Source: Eucalyptus grandis (lineage: Eukaryota; Streptophyta; Magnoliopsida; Myrtales; Myrtaceae). From it: a DNA stretch of 64,000 nt. The stretch lies in the NCBI RefSeq assembly GCF_016545825.1, contig NC_052619.1:36309803-36373802 (forward strand). Direction: 5' to 3'. Made by a program: the position numbers and the translations under genes. Within the stretch, counting starts at the first letter, position 1. Every line of letters starts with the position of its first letter. This document shows positions 62,069 to 64,000 of the stretch, piece after piece. Below the pieces are notes generated by a model. The model ran no database searches. It was not told the DNA's origin and was given only the letters and a program-made list of their open reading frames with translations.

Positions 62069-63394
62069 ATGGTGCCTCCTAGGAGGAAGAAGTGGACTGA
62101 GGCTGAAGAGCGGACGCTGATCGACAAGTACGATGAGCTGTTCTCGTGCGGGACGCTGGCGAAGATGCGGACCCGCGAGAAGAAGTTCAAGCCCATCGCT
62201 TACCATGTGAATTCCGCGCACCACGCCCGCGACCCCATTGCCTACCCGTGGCACTGGACGTGGAAGGACGTGTCGACCAAGGTGCAGAACATGCGCCACC
62301 AGTATCTGCTCGTCAAGCAAAAGATCAGGAGGCCGGTCGAGTCGGCCAAGAGTTTAGGCGGCGAGGGTGCGGCCGAGGAGTTCGATTGGATGGAGGGGCT
62401 TACCCATTGGTCGAATTTTTTGAGGTACAAGGAGGTGTTTGGGGATGTGCCCATCATGTGCACTAGCGATGGGGTCAATCATTCGATGGTGGGTCTGGAG
62501 GAGGCTGAGCATGATGAGGTGTTTGTTGGTAATCGACAGGCAATGGAGACGGTGGGGTTTGGTCAAACGAGCCATTTGGGTAGCGGTGATGTCGGGACAG
62601 GGCTTGACCGGAGTGATGGTTGCCCATTATTTATGGGTTTTGATTATGATGATGAAGAAGCGGAAAGGAACTATAGCGGGAGGGACGTGATTAGAGAGGA
62701 GGGAGATGGCAGCTTTGTTGCCGACAGGGTGGATCCAAACAGTTCTATGTTGAGAAGGAAAGCGAAGCCGCCAAAGGGATTGGAGAAAAAGTCATGGGCC
62801 TTTATCTCTAAGCACTTGGTTCAATTGAGGGAGATCGAGGCTCGATTTGAGCAGCGTGACAGGGAAAGAGAGCGAGAAAGGCTAAGAAGGGAGAATCTTT
62901 TGATGGAGTCTGGACAAGAGCGGGAGAGAAAACTTGAAGAGAGAGAAAGGGAAAAAGAGGAGATGGAGAGTATCAGGGAGGAGTCAAGGAGCCAGATGAT
63001 TCAAGAATGGGATAGTCTTTTGAAGGATAGTGACGAGAGGGAAAAAAGAAGAAGAGAGGAGCAGTTAATTGAGGAGAGGGAATGGGAGGAGAGGCTCAAC
63101 AGAAGGAGGTTAGAATGGAGGAAGAGGATTGATGAAAGGCTTAGTCAGCATAGGTTAGAAATGGAACAGATCCAGACGCGTATTCTTCATGAGCAACAGA
63201 ATCTTACCAGTCAGTTGCTTGGGATTATTTCTCAGTGGACCAGCCATCCAGCTGAGCTATCCAACCATGCGAATGCTGGCAGCCATTATCTTTCACCGGT
63301 GATGCAGAACATGCACCGTATGAATGGTATGCTTCATGGTGACACAAGAGTTGATGAAGACAATCCGGATGACGAATTCATTGTTGATGGGTGA
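62069..63394 (+). CDS. Trihelix (MYB/SANT-like) DNA-binding protein with coiled coil
   Basis: One uninterrupted exon of 441 codons plus stop. Residues 7-about 88 form a trihelix domain beginning KKWTEAEE, with the second tryptophan region as WHWTWKDVSTKVQNMRHQY. A conserved short helix FDWMEGLTHWSNFLRYKEVFGD follows at about 105-126. An acidic linker leads to a long charged coiled coil at about 250-390 rich in Arg/Glu, and the C terminus is acidic (DEDNPDDEF). Trihelix proteins bind GT-type DNA elements in the nucleus; the coiled coil suggests dimerisation. I start at ATG 62069 (MVPPRRKK, G at +4). The frame upstream to 62051 has no ATG but could be joined by splicing to an upstream exon at 61816. 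I cannot place it in a named trihelix clade, so no symbol is given. Confidence 0.88.
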   Translation: MVPPRRKKWTEAEERTLIDKYDELFSCGTLAKMRTREKKFKPIAYHVNSAHHARDPIAYPWHWTWKDVSTKVQNMRHQYLLVKQKIRRPVESAKSLGGEGAAEEFDWMEGLTHWSNFLRYKEVFGDVPIMCTSDGVNHSMVGLEEAEHDEVFVGNRQAMETVGFGQTSHLGSGDVGTGLDRSDGCPLFMGFDYDDEEAERNYSGRDVIREEGDGSFVADRVDPNSSMLRRKAKPPKGLEKKSWAFISKHLVQLREIEARFEQRDRERERERLRRENLLMESGQERERKLEEREREKEEMESIREESRSQMIQEWDSLLKDSDEREKRRREEQLIEEREWEERLNRRRLEWRKRIDERLSQHRLEMEQIQTRILHEQQNLTSQLLGIISQWTSHPAELSNHANAGSHYLSPVMQNMHRMNGMLHGDTRVDEDNPDDEFIVDG

Positions 63395-63540
63395 TTGTAA
63401 ATCTTGCCTAGTTATCACATGCTTGTGTGTGAAGATATTCATTATCATGAAAGGTCAGGGAAGGTTGACTCTGCATTTATGTGGAATTATGCTGTATAAC
63501 TGCTTTGTTGTCCTGTTTCTTGTTATGAGTTAAAGAAAGT

Positions 63541-63546
63541 AATAAA
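63541..63546 (+). terminator. Likely poly(A) signal of the trihelix gene
   Basis: AATAAA about 150 bases after the stop, followed by a T-rich stretch. Confidence 0.5.
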
Positions 63547-63802
63547 TTTGGTTTAATTTTAATATCTGTCTTTAGAGCATATACCAATCCTTACTCGGGA
63601 TATTTTTCTGTTACATGTTCTATATCAGTCTTCATTTTTCCTCAATACGTAAGCATGTTAGTTGCTGAAATGATTGGCGTATGACATCAAATCATAGTTT
63701 AAGGAGTTATGCTGTCATTCGTGGTAAGAGATGACATGATTTTGGTTTCTTACTTTTGAACATGGGCCTGGTTACTGCCTTAAATGCTATTAACAATACT
63801 CT

Positions 63803-63937
63803 CGGATGGACTGAAATAAAATGCATTCTTTTATCTTTGTTACCTCCCAAGTTGTTGAATTGATAAGGTCGGATGGACTGAGGTAAAATGCATTCTTTTA
63901 TCTTTGTTACCTCCCAAGTTGTTGAATTGATAAGGTC
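63803..63937. repeat. 67-bp perfect-like tandem duplication
   Basis: CGGATGGACTGAAATAAAAT (63803) recurs as CGGATGGACTGAGGTAAAAT (63870); the rest of both units, including TTACCTCCCAAGTTGTTGAA, is identical by eye. It is a very recent duplication. Confidence 0.92.
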
Positions 63938-64000
63938 AATTGACGCGTTCAACCAATCTTCAAGATCACTTTAAGAGCATTTTTGTTTGGCATTCACCTA

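Noticed and set aside
1..64000. CRISPR arrays, operons, bacterial promoters or phage genes
   Set aside because: Introns, TATA/poly(A) signals, plant protein families and plant transposons show this is plant nuclear DNA; no regular repeat-spacer array is present.

Overview
The window looks like plant nuclear DNA, most likely from a woody eudicot. It has long AT-rich intergenic stretches, spliced genes with GT/AG introns, proteins of plant-specific families, and dense plant transposons. I cannot name the species; the repeat style would fit Myrtaceae, but that is a guess. There are no operons, ribosome-binding sites or CRISPR arrays, and I saw no tRNA or rRNA genes.

Host genes are few. (1) At 4919-5800 (+) lies the last exon of a CER2/CER26-like BAHD protein (cuticular wax elongation) with no first exon in view. 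(2) At 17313-19131 (-) is a two-exon chloroplast J-protein of the dnaJ 20 type. Its intron holds a decayed second copy of exon 2, and its promoter region is the proximal unit of a 1.5-kb tandem duplication. (3) At 34991-42647 (-) is a four-exon, 976-residue splicing-related protein (filamin-like fold, CCCH finger, RRM, long RS domain) matching Arabidopsis IRR/At3g23900, with a 5'-UTR intron and a TATA box. (4) At 62069-63394 (+) is a trihelix (MYB/SANT-like) DNA-binding protein with a long coiled coil; an upstream exon could extend its N terminus in frame.

The rest is repeats. 1661-3587 is a 0.83-kb tandem array. 6250-16634 is a 4.5-5.5 kb segmental duplication whose two copies carry different transposon insertions, so each copy provides the empty site for insertions in the other. 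19229-22176 is the promoter duplication. 27379-28115 is a four-unit array. 44200-54818 is a decayed Athila-type Ty3/gypsy retrotransposon on the minus strand. Its centre has been replaced by a 5' part of a Mutator-like transposon (48494 to about 52235, plus strand), and its 3' LTR carries a 624-bp MITE that is absent from the 5' LTR.

The most unusual pattern is that many non-autonomous elements with different ends and different target-site lengths (8 bp hAT-like, 9 bp Mutator-like) share a similar GC-rich core built from words such as GAGGGC, GCCCTCGC and GGCCGGC, usually beside a long T/C tract. The window also holds a four-copy foldback family with 9-bp target-site duplications.
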